Part shown: positions 8,480-17,756 of the stretch, piece by piece
How the letters are laid out: each line of letters begins with the position of its first letter
Position numbering within the stretch: the stretch's first letter is position 1
The notes under the pieces: model-generated
Databases searched by the model: none
What the model was told of the DNA's origin: nothing
What the model saw: the letters and a program-made list of their open reading frames with translations, nothing else
Assembly: GCF_013374095.1 (NCBI RefSeq)
Contig: NZ_AP022672.1
Coordinates: forward strand, 2,169,501-2,233,500
Source of the DNA: Sphingomonas sp. HMP6
Lineage (GTDB): Bacteria > Pseudomonadota > Alphaproteobacteria > Sphingomonadales > Sphingomonadaceae
Direction of reading: 5' to 3'
Length of the DNA: 64,000 nt
Translations under genes and position numbers: made by a program

Positions 8480-8641
8480 GATCGATTCGCTTTGCAAATT
8501 CTGGAATGTGGAAAAGAGGGGCTGCGCATATGGTCGCCTTCCGGCTAAGTCAAGCCGAAGCACCCGCGAAAAGGCGCGGAACCGGCAGCCGGGGTCCAAG
8601 CGTTACACCCGTGCAACGTTTGTTGCTGGTCGAGGAATAGC

Positions 8642-9259
8642 ATGATGAAACTGGGTTTGGGATTGGCACTGGCGGCAACTGCCGCGCTCGGTGCGTGCGC
8701 GACGACGCCGCGAGTCGCGCCGGTCGAAGTATCGCGTTTCCATCTGGGCGCGCCGCTTGAGACGGGGACGCTGACGACCGAGCCGATGCCGGGTGCCGGC
8801 GCGCCGGGGCTGGAATTCCGGAGCTACGCCGCCGCGATCGAGACCGAGGCCCTGAAGAACGGCTTCACCATCCCGGCGAGCGGGACGACCGCGCAATATG
8901 TCGCAGTGCTCGGCTTCAGCCGCACCGCGCGACAGGGCCCGCCCAAGAGCGGCGGGCTGACGATCGGCCTGGGCGGCGGCGGGTTTAGCGGTGGTCGCGG
9001 TGGTGGTGGCGGCGTCGGTCTTGGCGGCGGCGTGTCCTTCCCGGTCGGCACGCAGCGGTTCCGCGAGGTCGTCGTCACGCAAATGACAGTGCAGATCCGC
9101 CGCCGCCGCGACGGCACGGTGATCTGGGAAGGCCGCGCTGAAACCAGTGCCGACGGGGCCGCACCCGAAGCGCAGACCGACCCGACCGCGGCGAAATTGG
9201 CGCGCGCGCTGTTCCAGGGCTTCCCCGGGGAATCGGGCCGCACTATCACGGTGAAATGA
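8642..9259 (+). CDS. DUF4136 lipoprotein
   Basis: A 205-residue predicted lipoprotein: a signal peptide ends in the lipobox LGAC (Cys19). The body has VEVSRFHLG and NGFTIPASG-type segments and a Gly-rich stretch of about 30 residues (GLGGGGFSGGRGGGGG). It closes with a strand pattern, TVQIRRRRDGTVIWEGRAE, typical of DUF4136 proteins. The stop overlaps the start of the M14 peptidase gene by four bases. Its function is unknown; a cell-envelope role is expected. Confidence 0.75.
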   Translation: MMKLGLGLALAATAALGACATTPRVAPVEVSRFHLGAPLETGTLTTEPMPGAGAPGLEFRSYAAAIETEALKNGFTIPASGTTAQYVAVLGFSRTARQGPPKSGGLTIGLGGGGFSGGRGGGGGVGLGGGVSFPVGTQRFREVVVTQMTVQIRRRRDGTVIWEGRAETSADGAAPEAQTDPTAAKLARALFQGFPGESGRTITVK

Positions 9260-10386
9260 CCCAGCCCCCAACGCTCAGCATCAACGCCGCCTTCGACAGC
9301 GGTAATATCGAGGTTGTCGCGGTCGAGGATGACCGCGTCACCTTGAATATCCGGCAGGATCATCTGTCGGATTTCTACCAATGGTTCCACTTCCGGGTGG
9401 CGGGCGCGCGCGGGCGGACGGTAACCTTTCGCATCACCAATGCGGGCGGCTCGGCGTACCCGTTCGGCTGGCCGGGATACAAGGTGCGCGTCAGCACCGA
9501 TCGCGAGACGTGGCGGATGGCGCCGACGCGCTATGTCGACGGGGCGCTCGAATTCGAATGGACCGGCACCAGCGAATTGGTGTGGTTCGCCTATTTCCAA
9601 CCCTATACGATGGAGCGCCACGACGCGCTGGTCGCGCGCATCGCCGCGCGCCCGGGCGTCACGCACCGCGAGCTTGGCCAGTCGATCGACGGACGCGCGA
9701 TCGATTGCCTCGACATCGGCAGCGGCCCCAAGCATGTCTGGCTCTACGCGCGGCAGCATCCCGGCGAGAGCATGGCCGAATGGTTCCTGGAGGGCGTGCT
9801 CGAACGGCTGACCGACGCCGCCGACCCGGTGACAGAGGCGCTGCTCGCCAAGGCGACCTTCCACTGCGTGCCCAATATGAACCCCGATGGGTCGTTCCGC
9901 GGGCATTTGCGCACCAATGCGGCGGGGGTGAACCTCAACCGCGAATGGCACACGCCGACCCCTGAGAAGTCACCCGAAGTTTTGTGCGTCCGCAACGCGA
10001 TGGACGAGACCGGCGTGGCGTTCGCGATGGACGTGCACGGCGACGAAGCGATCGCGGCCAATTTCCTGGCCGGGTTCGAGGGGATTCCGTCGTGGACCGA
10101 TGCGCTGGGCGAGAAATATTATGATTTCGGCCGCCGGCTGGAAGCGCACACGCCCGATTTCCAGACCGCCAAGGGCTATGACAAATCCGCGCCGGGCCGC
10201 GCCAATCTGTCGATGTCGACCAATCAACTCGCCGAGCGCTTTGGCGCGGTGTCGATGACGCTCGAGATGCCGTTCAAGGACCATGATCCCAACCCCGACG
10301 CCGAATTCGGCTGGTCGGGCGAGCGCTCGAAGGCGCTGGCGCATGCGTGCCTTGAGGTGCTGGCGGATATGATCGACGGGATTTAA
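9256..10386 (+). CDS. M14 family zinc carboxypeptidase (cytosolic type)
   Basis: A 376-residue protein: an N-terminal beta domain (about residues 1-120) precedes the M14 catalytic domain, as in the cytosolic carboxypeptidases related to AGBL/Nna1 deglutamylases. The zinc ligands are visible as His168 and Glu171 (RQHPGES) and His261 (DVHGDE). Substrate-binding motifs are NPDG (209-212) and NLNRE (226-230), and the catalytic Glu337 lies in TLEMPF. There is no signal peptide. It is translationally coupled to the upstream lipoprotein. The peptide substrate is unknown. Confidence 0.9.
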   Translation: MTQPPTLSINAAFDSGNIEVVAVEDDRVTLNIRQDHLSDFYQWFHFRVAGARGRTVTFRITNAGGSAYPFGWPGYKVRVSTDRETWRMAPTRYVDGALEFEWTGTSELVWFAYFQPYTMERHDALVARIAARPGVTHRELGQSIDGRAIDCLDIGSGPKHVWLYARQHPGESMAEWFLEGVLERLTDAADPVTEALLAKATFHCVPNMNPDGSFRGHLRTNAAGVNLNREWHTPTPEKSPEVLCVRNAMDETGVAFAMDVHGDEAIAANFLAGFEGIPSWTDALGEKYYDFGRRLEAHTPDFQTAKGYDKSAPGRANLSMSTNQLAERFGAVSMTLEMPFKDHDPNPDAEFGWSGERSKALAHACLEVLADMIDGI

Positions 10387-10399
10387 GGCCTCCTCGCCT

Positions 10400-10498
10400 C
10401 CCCGGCGAAGGTCGGGGCCCAGTCGCGAGAGGTTGGTTGATAGTGTCGCGCCCTAACGATATCCGACAGCGCAACTGGGCCCCGGCCTTCGCCGGGGA
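10400..10498. repeat. Paired palindromic repeat, family D
   Basis: Inverted arms at about 10400-10423 and 10472-10498, with cores CCCCGGCGAAGGTCGGGG and CCCCGGCCTTCGCCGGGG, lie 48 bases apart between the M14 peptidase and gpmA. The right arm ends about 15 bases before the gpmA ATG, and GGGGAAGGAG at its end probably serves as the gpmA ribosome-binding site. Confidence 0.8.
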
Positions 10499-10513
10499 AG
10501 GAGACAATAATCA

Positions 10514-11200
10514 ATGCCCACCCTCGTCCTGATCCGCCACGGCCAGTCGGCCTGGAACCTCGAAAACCGCTTCACCGGCTGGTGGGATGTCGATGTCACC
10601 GAGAAGGGCGCCGAGGAAGCACGCGCGGCGGGGCGGTTGATGGCGGAGAAGGGGCTCGATTTCGATCTCTGCTTCACGTCGCTGCAGACGCGCGCGATCA
10701 AGACGCTCAATCTGGCGCTCGAGGAAATGCAGCGGCTGTGGTTGCCGGTCGAGAAGAATTGGCAGCTCAACGAGCGGCATTATGGCGGGCTGACCGGCCT
10801 CGACAAGTCCGAGACCGCCGCCGAATATGGTGCCGACCAAGTGCATATCTGGCGCCGCAGCTTCGACATCCCGCCGCCGCCGATGGAGCCGGGCAGCGCC
10901 TATGACCTGTCGGCCGATCGGCGGTATGCGGGCATCGCGATCCCCAATGCGGAAAGCCTGAAGGACACGATCGCGCGCGTGCTGCCGTATTGGGAGGGTC
11001 GCATCGCGCCCGAACTCAGGGCGGGCAAGCGCGTGTTGATCTCCGCGCACGGCAATTCGCTGCGCGCGCTGGTCAAGCATCTGTCGGGCATTCCCGATGA
11101 CGCGATCACCACGCTGGAAATCCCGACCGGCCAGCCGATCGTCTATGAACTCGACGACGCCCTCACCGCCACCGATCGCTATTATCTGAGCGAACGGTAG
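10514..11200 (+). CDS. gpmA: 2,3-bisphosphoglycerate-dependent phosphoglycerate mutase
   Basis: A 228-residue enzyme interconverting 3- and 2-phosphoglycerate. The phosphohistidine motif [10 protein letters not shown] opens the protein. Then come [12 protein letters not shown], the substrate-contacting [14 protein letters not shown], and the second active-site His in [11 protein letters not shown]. The length is normal for the cofactor-dependent class. It starts at ATG 10514, with a strong GGGGAAGGAG upstream supplied by the end of a repeat. Confidence 0.96.
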   Translation: MPTLVLIRHGQSAWNLENRFTGWWDVDVTEKGAEEARAAGRLMAEKGLDFDLCFTSLQTRAIKTLNLALEEMQRLWLPVEKNWQLNERHYGGLTGLDKSETAAEYGADQVHIWRRSFDIPPPPMEPGSAYDLSADRRYAGIAIPNAESLKDTIARVLPYWEGRIAPELRAGKRVLISAHGNSLRALVKHLSGIPDDAITTLEIPTGQPIVYELDDALTATDRYYLSER

Positions 11201-11221
11201 CGGCGGCGGGCCGGGCCGGGC

Positions 11222-11887
11222 TCAGTTCGGCTCGGTCTTGATCGTCGTTGTCGTCTTGGTCGTTACGCTCGGGGCGGGGCGTGCCGCGACATGCCGCACG
11301 CTGCGGCGGACGACCCTGCGCTTCGCGACCGTCCTCGGCTTCGCGGCTGGAGCGGTCTTGACCACCTCGGTGGTGACCGTCGTCGTCGGCGGGGCCGGCG
11401 GAGCGACCATCACGACCGGCGCCGGTGGCGGTGCCGCGCGCGCGGCGGCAGCAGCGGCTTCCGCACTCGCCGCAGCCTGTTCAGCGGCATTGGCGCGCGC
11501 ATTGGCGGCCGCCGCCTGGGCCTGCGCATCGGCCGCAGCGTCCTGCGCATTGGCGGTGTTGGCCTGCGCGTTCAACGTCTGCGCGCGCTGGGCCTCACCC
11601 AACGCCGTATCGGCAAGCTGGCTGGCGCGGTGCGCGGCGGCGATCGCTTCTTCCTTGTCGCCGCGCGCAAGGCGTTCCTCGGCGGTGCGCAGCGCGGCCT
11701 GGGCATCGGCCTGCAGCCGCGGCGACTGCGCACTCGCGCCGATCTTGACAGAGGCGTCGATCTTCGCGCGCGCTTCGGCGATTGCGGCCTGCGCGCGCTC
11801 GTGCTTGCCGGCGGCAGCAACCGGGCTGGAGAAGACGAGCGCAGCCGACATGGCGGCGACCGAAACGGCGTTGAAAATACGGGTCAT
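11222..11887 (-). CDS. Secreted Ala-rich coiled-coil protein of unknown function
   Basis: A 221-residue protein with a signal peptide (cleavage near SSPVAAAG). A helical, Ala/Glu/Gln-rich region of about 110 residues follows, built of repeats such as AQAAAANARANAAEQAA, recalling DUF4398-type periplasmic helical proteins (RAQAAIAEARAKID). The last third is Pro/Thr/Val and Arg/Lys rich (VAKRRVVRRSVRHV), which could bind peptidoglycan or acidic polymers. It is convergent with gpmA. The low complexity makes any family assignment uncertain. Confidence 0.7.
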   Translation of the reverse strand: MTRIFNAVSVAAMSAALVFSSPVAAAGKHERAQAAIAEARAKIDASVKIGASAQSPRLQADAQAALRTAEERLARGDKEEAIAAAHRASQLADTALGEAQRAQTLNAQANTANAQDAAADAQAQAAAANARANAAEQAAASAEAAAAAARAAPPPAPVVMVAPPAPPTTTVTTEVVKTAPAAKPRTVAKRRVVRRSVRHVAARPAPSVTTKTTTTIKTEPN

Positions 11888-11995
11888 GAAAAGGACCTCC
11901 TGTGGTGGTTAGTGCGCTGCTCAACTCATGCCGGGGCTGCAATGTTCCGTTTCGCCACGGTTGCCCTGCCCCGCGCCGCCCGCTAGGCAAATGGC

Positions 11996-12487
11996 ATGAC
12001 CGCGGCAGAGATTCCCCACGTTGGCATCATCATGGGCAGCACGTCCGATTGGGAGACGATGCACCATGCCGCCGATGTGCTGCGCGAATTGGGCGTTTCG
12101 CACGAAGCGAAGGTGGTATCGGCGCACCGCACGCCGCAGCGGCTCTACGATTATGCCACCAGCGCGGCCGAACGCGGGATCAAGGTGGTGATCGCAGGGG
12201 CCGGCGGCGCGGCGCATCTGCCCGGCATGGCGGCGGCGCTGACGCATTTGCCGGTGCTGGGGGTTCCCGTAGAGAGCAAGGCGCTGAAGGGCGTCGATAG
12301 CCTCTATTCGATCGTGCAGATGCCCGCCGGGGTGCCCGTCGGCACGCTGGCGATCGGCAAGGCGGGTGCGAAGAATGCAGCGTTGCTGGCGGCGGCGATT
12401 TTGGCGCTTAGCGACGAGGATTTGAGCGCGCGGTTGCAGGCGTGGCGTGCGGCCCAGACCGACGGCGTCGCGGTCGATCCGGCGTGA
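11996..12487 (+). CDS. purE: N5-carboxyaminoimidazole ribonucleotide mutase PurE
   Basis: A 163-residue class I PurE, which converts N5-CAIR to CAIR in purine synthesis. The family signatures [37 protein letters not shown] and GVPVESKAL are all present, and the length matches. It is followed by purK after a gap containing a palindromic repeat pair, so the two are probably still one transcript. Confidence 0.97.
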   Translation: MTAAEIPHVGIIMGSTSDWETMHHAADVLRELGVSHEAKVVSAHRTPQRLYDYATSAAERGIKVVIAGAGGAAHLPGMAAALTHLPVLGVPVESKALKGVDSLYSIVQMPAGVPVGTLAIGKAGAKNAALLAAAILALSDEDLSARLQAWRAAQTDGVAVDPA

Positions 12488-12507
12488 GGCGCGACGCCCA
12501 CCGCTAT

Positions 12508-12597
12508 CCGTTCGCCCTGAGCCTGTCGAAGGGCCCGAGCAACAAACGCCACCTGCGTTCGCGGAGAGCTGTGCTTCGACAAGCTCCGCACGAACGG
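12508..12597. repeat. Paired palindromic repeat, family A, copy 2 (purE-purK gap)
   Basis: The left arm (12508-12534, core CCTGAGCCTGTCGAAGGG) and right arm (12574-12597, core CTTCGACAAGCTCCGCACG) are inverted, 39 bases apart. They make up most of the purE-purK spacer. Reading through it in the purK frame gives RPEPVEG, a recognisable repeat-derived artefact, so it was not used as the purK N-terminus. Confidence 0.85.
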
Positions 12598-12614
12598 CAT
12601 TCGAGATCGATCGT

Positions 12615-13682
12615 ATGAACCCCCTCCCCCCCGGCTCCACCATCGGCATTCTCGGCGGCGGGCAGCTCGGGCGGATGCTGTCGGTGGCGGCAGCCCAGCT
12701 TGGCTATCACACCCGCGTGCTCGCGCCCGACGAGGAAGCGGTGGCGGCGCAGACCGCGACCAGCTTCACCCGCGCCGATTATCACAGCCGCATCGTGCTC
12801 GACGAATTCGCCTCGGCGGCCGATGTCGTGACGTACGAGTTCGAGAATATCGCGCTCGATCCGGTGATCTATCTGGCGGCAAAGGTGCCGGTCCACCCCG
12901 CCCCCGCCGCGCTCGGCATCGCGCAGGACCGCGCGCAGGAAAAGCAGTTCGTCGGCGAGCTCGGCGGCCGCACCGCCCCCTGGGCCAAAGTCGAGACGCT
13001 CGCCGAATTGGAGGCAGCGGTGGCGGAGATCGGCTGCCCGGCGATCCTCAAGACGCTGCGGCTCGGCTATGACGGCAAGGGGCAAGTGCGCATCACCACG
13101 CCCGGCGACGTTCCGGCGGCATGGGAGGCGATCGGCGCGCGGCCCGCGATCCTTGAGGGGTTCGTGACGTTCAGCCACGAATTCTCGATCCTGCTGGTGC
13201 GCGGGCGCGACGGGCAGATGGTCAGCTATCCGCCGCCGTGGAACGAACATAAGGACGGCGTGCTGGCGCGCTCGACCCTGCCCGCACCCGCAGAGATCGC
13301 GGCAAGCTGGGGCGAGGCCGCCGCGCTCGCCGGGCGGATCGCCGACCGATTGGGCTATGTCGGGGTGCTGGCGTGCGAGTTCTTTGCGAGCGCCGATGGC
13401 CCGGTGTTCAACGAAATGGCGCCGCGCGTCCACAATAGCGGGCATTGGACGATCGAAGGCGCGGTCACCTCGCAATTCGAAAACCACATTCGCGCGATCT
13501 GCGGCCTGCCGCTCGGCGACACGGGATTAACCGCGCCGACGGTGGCGATGGAAAATCTGATCGGGCATGATGCCGACCGCTGGGCCGCGATCTTGGCGGA
13601 ACCCGGCGCGCATCTGCATTTGTACGGCAAGGAGACACGCCCGGGCCGCAAGATGGGGCATGTTACGCGGCTGGGCCGGTAA
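12615..13682 (+). CDS. purK: N5-carboxyaminoimidazole ribonucleotide synthase PurK
   Basis: A 355-residue ATP-grasp enzyme making N5-CAIR from AIR, bicarbonate and ATP, the partner of PurE. The N-terminal IGILGGGQLGRML nucleotide-fold loop, the ATP-grasp segments (PAILKTLRLGYDGKGQ, VTFSHEFSILLVRG) and the metal-binding FNEMAPRVHNSGHWT are clear. I chose the ATG at 12615 because the open frame upstream is repeat-derived and only this start gives the family N-terminus. Confidence 0.96.
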   Translation: MNPLPPGSTIGILGGGQLGRMLSVAAAQLGYHTRVLAPDEEAVAAQTATSFTRADYHSRIVLDEFASAADVVTYEFENIALDPVIYLAAKVPVHPAPAALGIAQDRAQEKQFVGELGGRTAPWAKVETLAELEAAVAEIGCPAILKTLRLGYDGKGQVRITTPGDVPAAWEAIGARPAILEGFVTFSHEFSILLVRGRDGQMVSYPPPWNEHKDGVLARSTLPAPAEIAASWGEAAALAGRIADRLGYVGVLACEFFASADGPVFNEMAPRVHNSGHWTIEGAVTSQFENHIRAICGLPLGDTGLTAPTVAMENLIGHDADRWAAILAEPGAHLHLYGKETRPGRKMGHVTRLGR

Positions 13683-13700
13683 CGCGCCGGGCTGCGAGCT

Positions 13701-14408
13701 TCAGGGGCGTGCAAAATCCTTACGATAGGCGGGTTTGACGGCACGTAGAGCTGCCGCGCCAACAGGCAGCGTCAGCTCATACGGCCCTTCGGCATAGGAG
13801 CCCGCGACATAGGGGTCGGCGATCAGCCCGATCCGGTTGATCACCCGGCCGTTGGACGATCCCAGCAAGAGCGTGAGGTCGCTGACCTTGGGGCATTTGA
13901 AGATATCGTCCTGCCCGGCGTCCGCGCCGAGACGCTTCGTCCGCTCCGTCTTCAACGCTGCGCACCACGCGGTGCCGAAAGCAGCCTGGATCACCGCCGA
14001 CGATACGAACACATCCTTGGACTTTACCTGACGCCCTGCCTTCTTGTCCCAGACCAGCGACAGCGACTGGGACATGCCGTGCGCGCCGCCGGTGTAGCTG
14101 CCCACATCGCCCGACAGGCTGAGAAAGCGCGACGTGCTGGTCACCACCTTCCACGTCTTGGACGCGTCGTAGCTGCGGAACGGGAAGCCTTCCTTCTTTG
14201 CATCGGCGCGGGCGGCGGCGGCGTCGGCCGCGAGCTTGGCGCGCATCCGCGCCTTATCCGCCTCCAGCCAGGCACGCAGCGGGCCGATCTGACCCGCCGC
14301 CGCCGGATAGGCATAATCGAAGGTGTAGTTTGGCGTCGTTTCGGCAGCCTGCGCCATCGACGCAGTGCCGAACGCGACCACCATCATGCTGACCGACCAA
14401 AGGCGCAT
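13701..14408 (-). CDS. Secreted DUF3298/DUF4163-like protein
   Basis: A 235-residue exported protein: the signal peptide ends near SMAQAAE. The mature part starts with TPNYTFDYAYPAA and contains FLSLSGDVGSYTGGAHG and SLSLVWDKKAGRQV, the pattern of DUF3298 (PdaC/RsiV-like) domains in which GGAHG is conserved. Two Cys (WCAALK and FKCPK) may pair. The ATG at 14408 is preferred over one seven codons upstream because GGAG sits eight bases before it. It is convergent with purK. The substrate or partner is unknown. Confidence 0.75.
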   Translation of the reverse strand: MRLWSVSMMVVAFGTASMAQAAETTPNYTFDYAYPAAAGQIGPLRAWLEADKARMRAKLAADAAAARADAKKEGFPFRSYDASKTWKVVTSTSRFLSLSGDVGSYTGGAHGMSQSLSLVWDKKAGRQVKSKDVFVSSAVIQAAFGTAWCAALKTERTKRLGADAGQDDIFKCPKVSDLTLLLGSSNGRVINRIGLIADPYVAGSYAEGPYELTLPVGAAALRAVKPAYRKDFARP

Positions 14409-14461
14409 CTTGATTCTCCGTTCGGGCACCAGAATCTAGCGCCCGCCCGTTCCCGTCAAGC

Positions 14462-14491
14462 AAAAGGCCCGCTCCCTTGCGGAAGCGGGCC
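14462..14491 (-). terminator. Rho-independent terminator
   Basis: An 11-base stem (GGCCCGCTTCC / GGGAGCGGGCC, one wobble pair) with a GCAA loop is followed on the minus strand by TTTTG. It lies 23 bases past the stop of the 100-residue gene and should end that transcript. Confidence 0.85.
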
Positions 14492-14514
14492 CCGTGTCGT
14501 TTCGAAGCGTAGGC

Positions 14515-14817
14515 TTACGCCTGGCGCGTGCCGGTCATCGGGAAGCTGCCGAAGGCGCCTGCGCCGACCGAACCAGTCAGCGTGTCGCCCTCCGCCGTTG
14601 CCTGGCAGGTCAGCGTCATCGGCATCGGCACGACGATCGACATCGTCCACTTGATCGTCTCACCCTCGACGATGCCGTCGGTGATTTCGTGGCTGCCCTG
14701 TGCGCCCACTTGCGAACCAGTCCAGCTCGCGCCGTCGGTCTTGACCGTCAACGTGGCCTTCTGGTCGCCCAGCGGCGACTTGACGACCGTATCCCAGCTT
14801 CCGTCGATTGCAGCCAT
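14515..14817 (-). CDS. Small beta-rich protein of unknown function
   Basis: A 100-residue cytosolic-looking protein: MAAIDGSWDTVVKSPLGDQ, repeated Thr/Gly-rich strands (ATLTVKTDGASWTG, DTLTGSVGAGAFGSFPM) and IKWTMSIVVPMPMTLTC. The pattern suggests a lipocalin-like or half-barrel domain. I recall similar unnamed proteins in sphingomonads but know no function. It follows the M16 peptidase gene on the same strand (24-base gap) and ends at a clear terminator. Confidence 0.75.
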   Translation of the reverse strand: MAAIDGSWDTVVKSPLGDQKATLTVKTDGASWTGSQVGAQGSHEITDGIVEGETIKWTMSIVVPMPMTLTCQATAEGDTLTGSVGAGAFGSFPMTGTRQA

Positions 14818-14841
14818 TATCTCTCTCCTAAACGCGAATCT

Positions 14842-17673
14842 TCAGCGCACATCCGCGACGGATGCGGCACTCACCACCTCAACCGGCAACCCGATGCTGT
14901 CAAGCTGAGGGCGAACCTTCGACGCATCGCCGACGACGATCCAGATGAACTTGGCCGGGTCGATTGCCGCGCGTGCCGCAGCGTCAAGTTGGGCGACGCT
15001 CAGCGCGCGATATTTTTGCGGGAGCGACGCGTAATAATCGTCGGGACGCTTGTAGAGATCGTTCTGCTGCATCGCGCCCAAGACCGCGCCCGAGGTTTCG
15101 AAATTGCCGGGCAGCGATCGGATGGCATCGCTGACGGTGCTATCGAACTCGTCCTTGGTGACGCCGTTGGTGGTGAGGAACGCTTTCACGTCGCCCTGCA
15201 ACGCCTTGATCGAATCGCCGGTCTTGTCGGCCTGGACCGGCGCACCGATGACATAGGGCGTCTGATATTGCGCGCGGCGGAAATTACCGCTGACGCCGTA
15301 CGACCAATGCTTCGCCTCACGCAGGTCCATGTTGAGCCGTGCGGTGAAATCCCCACCGAGTGAATCATTGGCAGCGAGCAGCGGGAGCAATTCGTCGGTC
15401 CCTACCAACGCCGTCGGGGCGGCACCGATGATCAGCGACTGCGGCGAATCAGGCCGGTCGATCAGCAGGATTTTCGGCGCGGCGGGGGTGGCGGGGGCGC
15501 TAAAATCCTTGGTGCCGGCGGCGCCCATCGGGGTCCAATCGCCGAAGCGCGTGTCGAGTGCTGCCTTGATTTCGGCCAGCGGGCGATCGCTGACGACGAA
15601 GATCTTGGCCTTGTCGGGGCGCAGCCAAGCCTGCTGAAACGCAATAAGATCGTCGCGCGTCAATTGTGCAACCGCCTTGGCATCGCCGCTGCCCAAACCC
15701 TTCGCATAAGGCGAGGCCGCACCATAAACCAGTTTCGGCAGCACGCGTTGCGCAAGGCCCTGCGGGTTGGTCAGTTCGGCCGAAATCCGCGCGACTTGCT
15801 GGTTCTTCAGGCGGGCGACTTCGGCCGGATCGAACTTCGGATGGCGCACGAGGTCGGAGAAGAGTTCGAGCGAACCGCCCAGATTGGCGCTCGGCGTGAA
15901 CATCGACAGCGTCGTGCGATCCTGCCCCGAGCCGGTCGAGATACTCGCACCCAGCCGTTCCTTGGCCTCCGCGATCGCGATCGAATCGCGCGTCGTCGTG
16001 CCTTCGTCCATCATGTCGAGGGTCAGTTGCTGCGTACCGAGCTTGCCCGGCACATCGGCCGCGACACCGGCGTCGAAGCTGATCACTGCCTGCGTGATCG
16101 GCACGGCGTTGCGATACGCATAGACCAGCTCGATCCCGTTCTTCAGCCGGGTGCGCTCGACGTTGGGGAAGACCAGGTCGGAGATCGTGCCGACCGGTGG
16201 CAGCGCGCCGCGCGTGCCCCCCACGGCTTTGGCGCCCGCCGGTTCCGGCGCGGTGGCGACCTTGGCGGGCGGGGTCGATTCGACATAGGCATCGCGCGCA
16301 CCGGGGACGACAGTCAGCGCATAGACCGGGCGCGTCAGCCATTTCGCCGACGCCGCCTTGACGAGCGCGGGCGTCTCGGCGGCAAGCGTCGCGAGCTGCT
16401 TCTTGTAGAAGCTCGGATCATCCGAATAGAGCGCGCCCTCGGCAAGCGCGACCGCCTTGCCGCCGAAGCCGCCGACCGATTCCAGCCCCGCGATGCGGCC
16501 CGAGGCGTTGAGCGTCGCGACACGCTGGACTTCGTCGGCGGTCGGGCCGTTGGCGATCAGGTCGGCGACGATCTCGTCGAGCCGCTTGGCGACCAGCGCC
16601 GCATCGACGCCAGGGCGCACATCGGCGCTGATGCTGAACATGCCGACTTGCGCGAAGCTTTCATTGTTCGCCGAGACACGCACGGCGAGCTTTTCCTTGC
16701 GCACCAATGCATTGTCGAGCCGGCTGCTCGACAGGCCACCGAGCACACCGGCCGCGACATCGAGCGCGACCGAATCCTTGTCGTTGAGACCGGGTACGGC
16801 CCACATGCGATAGATACGCGTGTTCGAAACGCGATCTTTCATCGTCTCCACCTTGGGCGCGGCGAGCGTCGGCACGGCGGCGGCGGGGGCGACGCTCTGC
16901 GGCCCCTTCGGGATGGCACCGAAATATTTGGTGACGAGCGTCTTGGCGGTCGCGGCGTCGATATCGCCCGACAAGACGAGCACGGCATTGTTCGGGCCGT
17001 AATTCGCGCGGAACCAGTTCTTCACATCCTCGACGCTGGCTGAATCGAGATCGGCCATCGATCCGATCGTGCTGTGGCCATACGGATGGTCGGTCGGGAA
17101 CAGCGTCTCGACCTGCTTATATTCGACCAGGCCGAACGGCTGATTGTCGCCCTGGCGCTTCTCATTCTGCACGACGCCGCGCTGTTCGTCGATGACGGCG
17201 GGCGTGATTGCGCCGAGCAGATAGCCCATGCGGTCGCTTTCGAGGAACAGCGTGCGCTCGAGCGCCGAGGACGGCACGGTCTCGAAATAATTGGTGCGGT
17301 CGAAATAGGTCGTGCCGTTGAGATCGGTCGCCCCGATCTGCTTGGTGTAGGTGAAGTAATCGCCCGGGGCATTTTCGCTGCCGTTGAACATCAGATGCTC
17401 GAACAGATGCGCGAAGCCGGTCTTGCCCTTGGGTTCGAACTTCGAACCGACATTGTACCAAACGCTGACCGCGACGACGGGCGCCTTGCGATCGGTGTTG
17501 ACGATGACGCGCAGGCCATTGTCGAGTCGGAATTCACTGTAGGGGATATCGACCTGCTTCACGAGCTCTGCCACCGGCACCGGCTTCGGCGCGGGCGCCG
17601 CGGTCTGGGCGAAAGCGGGCATGGCAAGCGTCGTCAAAGCAACGCCCGAGAGCGCGAACAGCTTTACGGTCAT
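14842..17673 (-). CDS. Periplasmic M16 family zinc peptidase, two-unit form
   Basis: A 943-residue exported pitrilysin-family protein, with a signal peptide ending near MPAFAQTA. The first M16 unit carries the inverted zinc motif HLFEH (His89, Glu92, His93) and a distal Glu near 171 (VVQNEKRQ), so it should be catalytic. The second unit, from about residue 520, has the fold but no HxxEH. It resembles double M16 proteins that degrade peptides in the periplasm. The start at 17673 (AGAGG upstream) replaces a longer open frame that would put 88 residues before the signal peptide. Confidence 0.93.
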   Translation of the reverse strand: MTVKLFALSGVALTTLAMPAFAQTAAPAPKPVPVAELVKQVDIPYSEFRLDNGLRVIVNTDRKAPVVAVSVWYNVGSKFEPKGKTGFAHLFEHLMFNGSENAPGDYFTYTKQIGATDLNGTTYFDRTNYFETVPSSALERTLFLESDRMGYLLGAITPAVIDEQRGVVQNEKRQGDNQPFGLVEYKQVETLFPTDHPYGHSTIGSMADLDSASVEDVKNWFRANYGPNNAVLVLSGDIDAATAKTLVTKYFGAIPKGPQSVAPAAAVPTLAAPKVETMKDRVSNTRIYRMWAVPGLNDKDSVALDVAAGVLGGLSSSRLDNALVRKEKLAVRVSANNESFAQVGMFSISADVRPGVDAALVAKRLDEIVADLIANGPTADEVQRVATLNASGRIAGLESVGGFGGKAVALAEGALYSDDPSFYKKQLATLAAETPALVKAASAKWLTRPVYALTVVPGARDAYVESTPPAKVATAPEPAGAKAVGGTRGALPPVGTISDLVFPNVERTRLKNGIELVYAYRNAVPITQAVISFDAGVAADVPGKLGTQQLTLDMMDEGTTTRDSIAIAEAKERLGASISTGSGQDRTTLSMFTPSANLGGSLELFSDLVRHPKFDPAEVARLKNQQVARISAELTNPQGLAQRVLPKLVYGAASPYAKGLGSGDAKAVAQLTRDDLIAFQQAWLRPDKAKIFVVSDRPLAEIKAALDTRFGDWTPMGAAGTKDFSAPATPAAPKILLIDRPDSPQSLIIGAAPTALVGTDELLPLLAANDSLGGDFTARLNMDLREAKHWSYGVSGNFRRAQYQTPYVIGAPVQADKTGDSIKALQGDVKAFLTTNGVTKDEFDSTVSDAIRSLPGNFETSGAVLGAMQQNDLYKRPDDYYASLPQKYRALSVAQLDAAARAAIDPAKFIWIVVGDASKVRPQLDSIGLPVEVVSAASVADVR

Positions 17674-17756
17674 GAGATATCCTCTTGGGAAGGCGATGAA
17701 AACTTTACTGTGGTGGCGGAGTATAGCGGGAGGTTTGGCGGAGGCAATCGCACCCT

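Noticed and set aside
8480..8599. A 40-residue extension of L36
   Set aside because: Zinc-free L36 is 41 residues long and starts MKIRNS. The upstream part is untranslated leader.
12447..12614. N-terminal extension of PurK overlapping purE
   Set aside because: It translates a family A repeat (RPEPVEG type peptide) and the end of purE in another frame. PurK homology begins at 12615.
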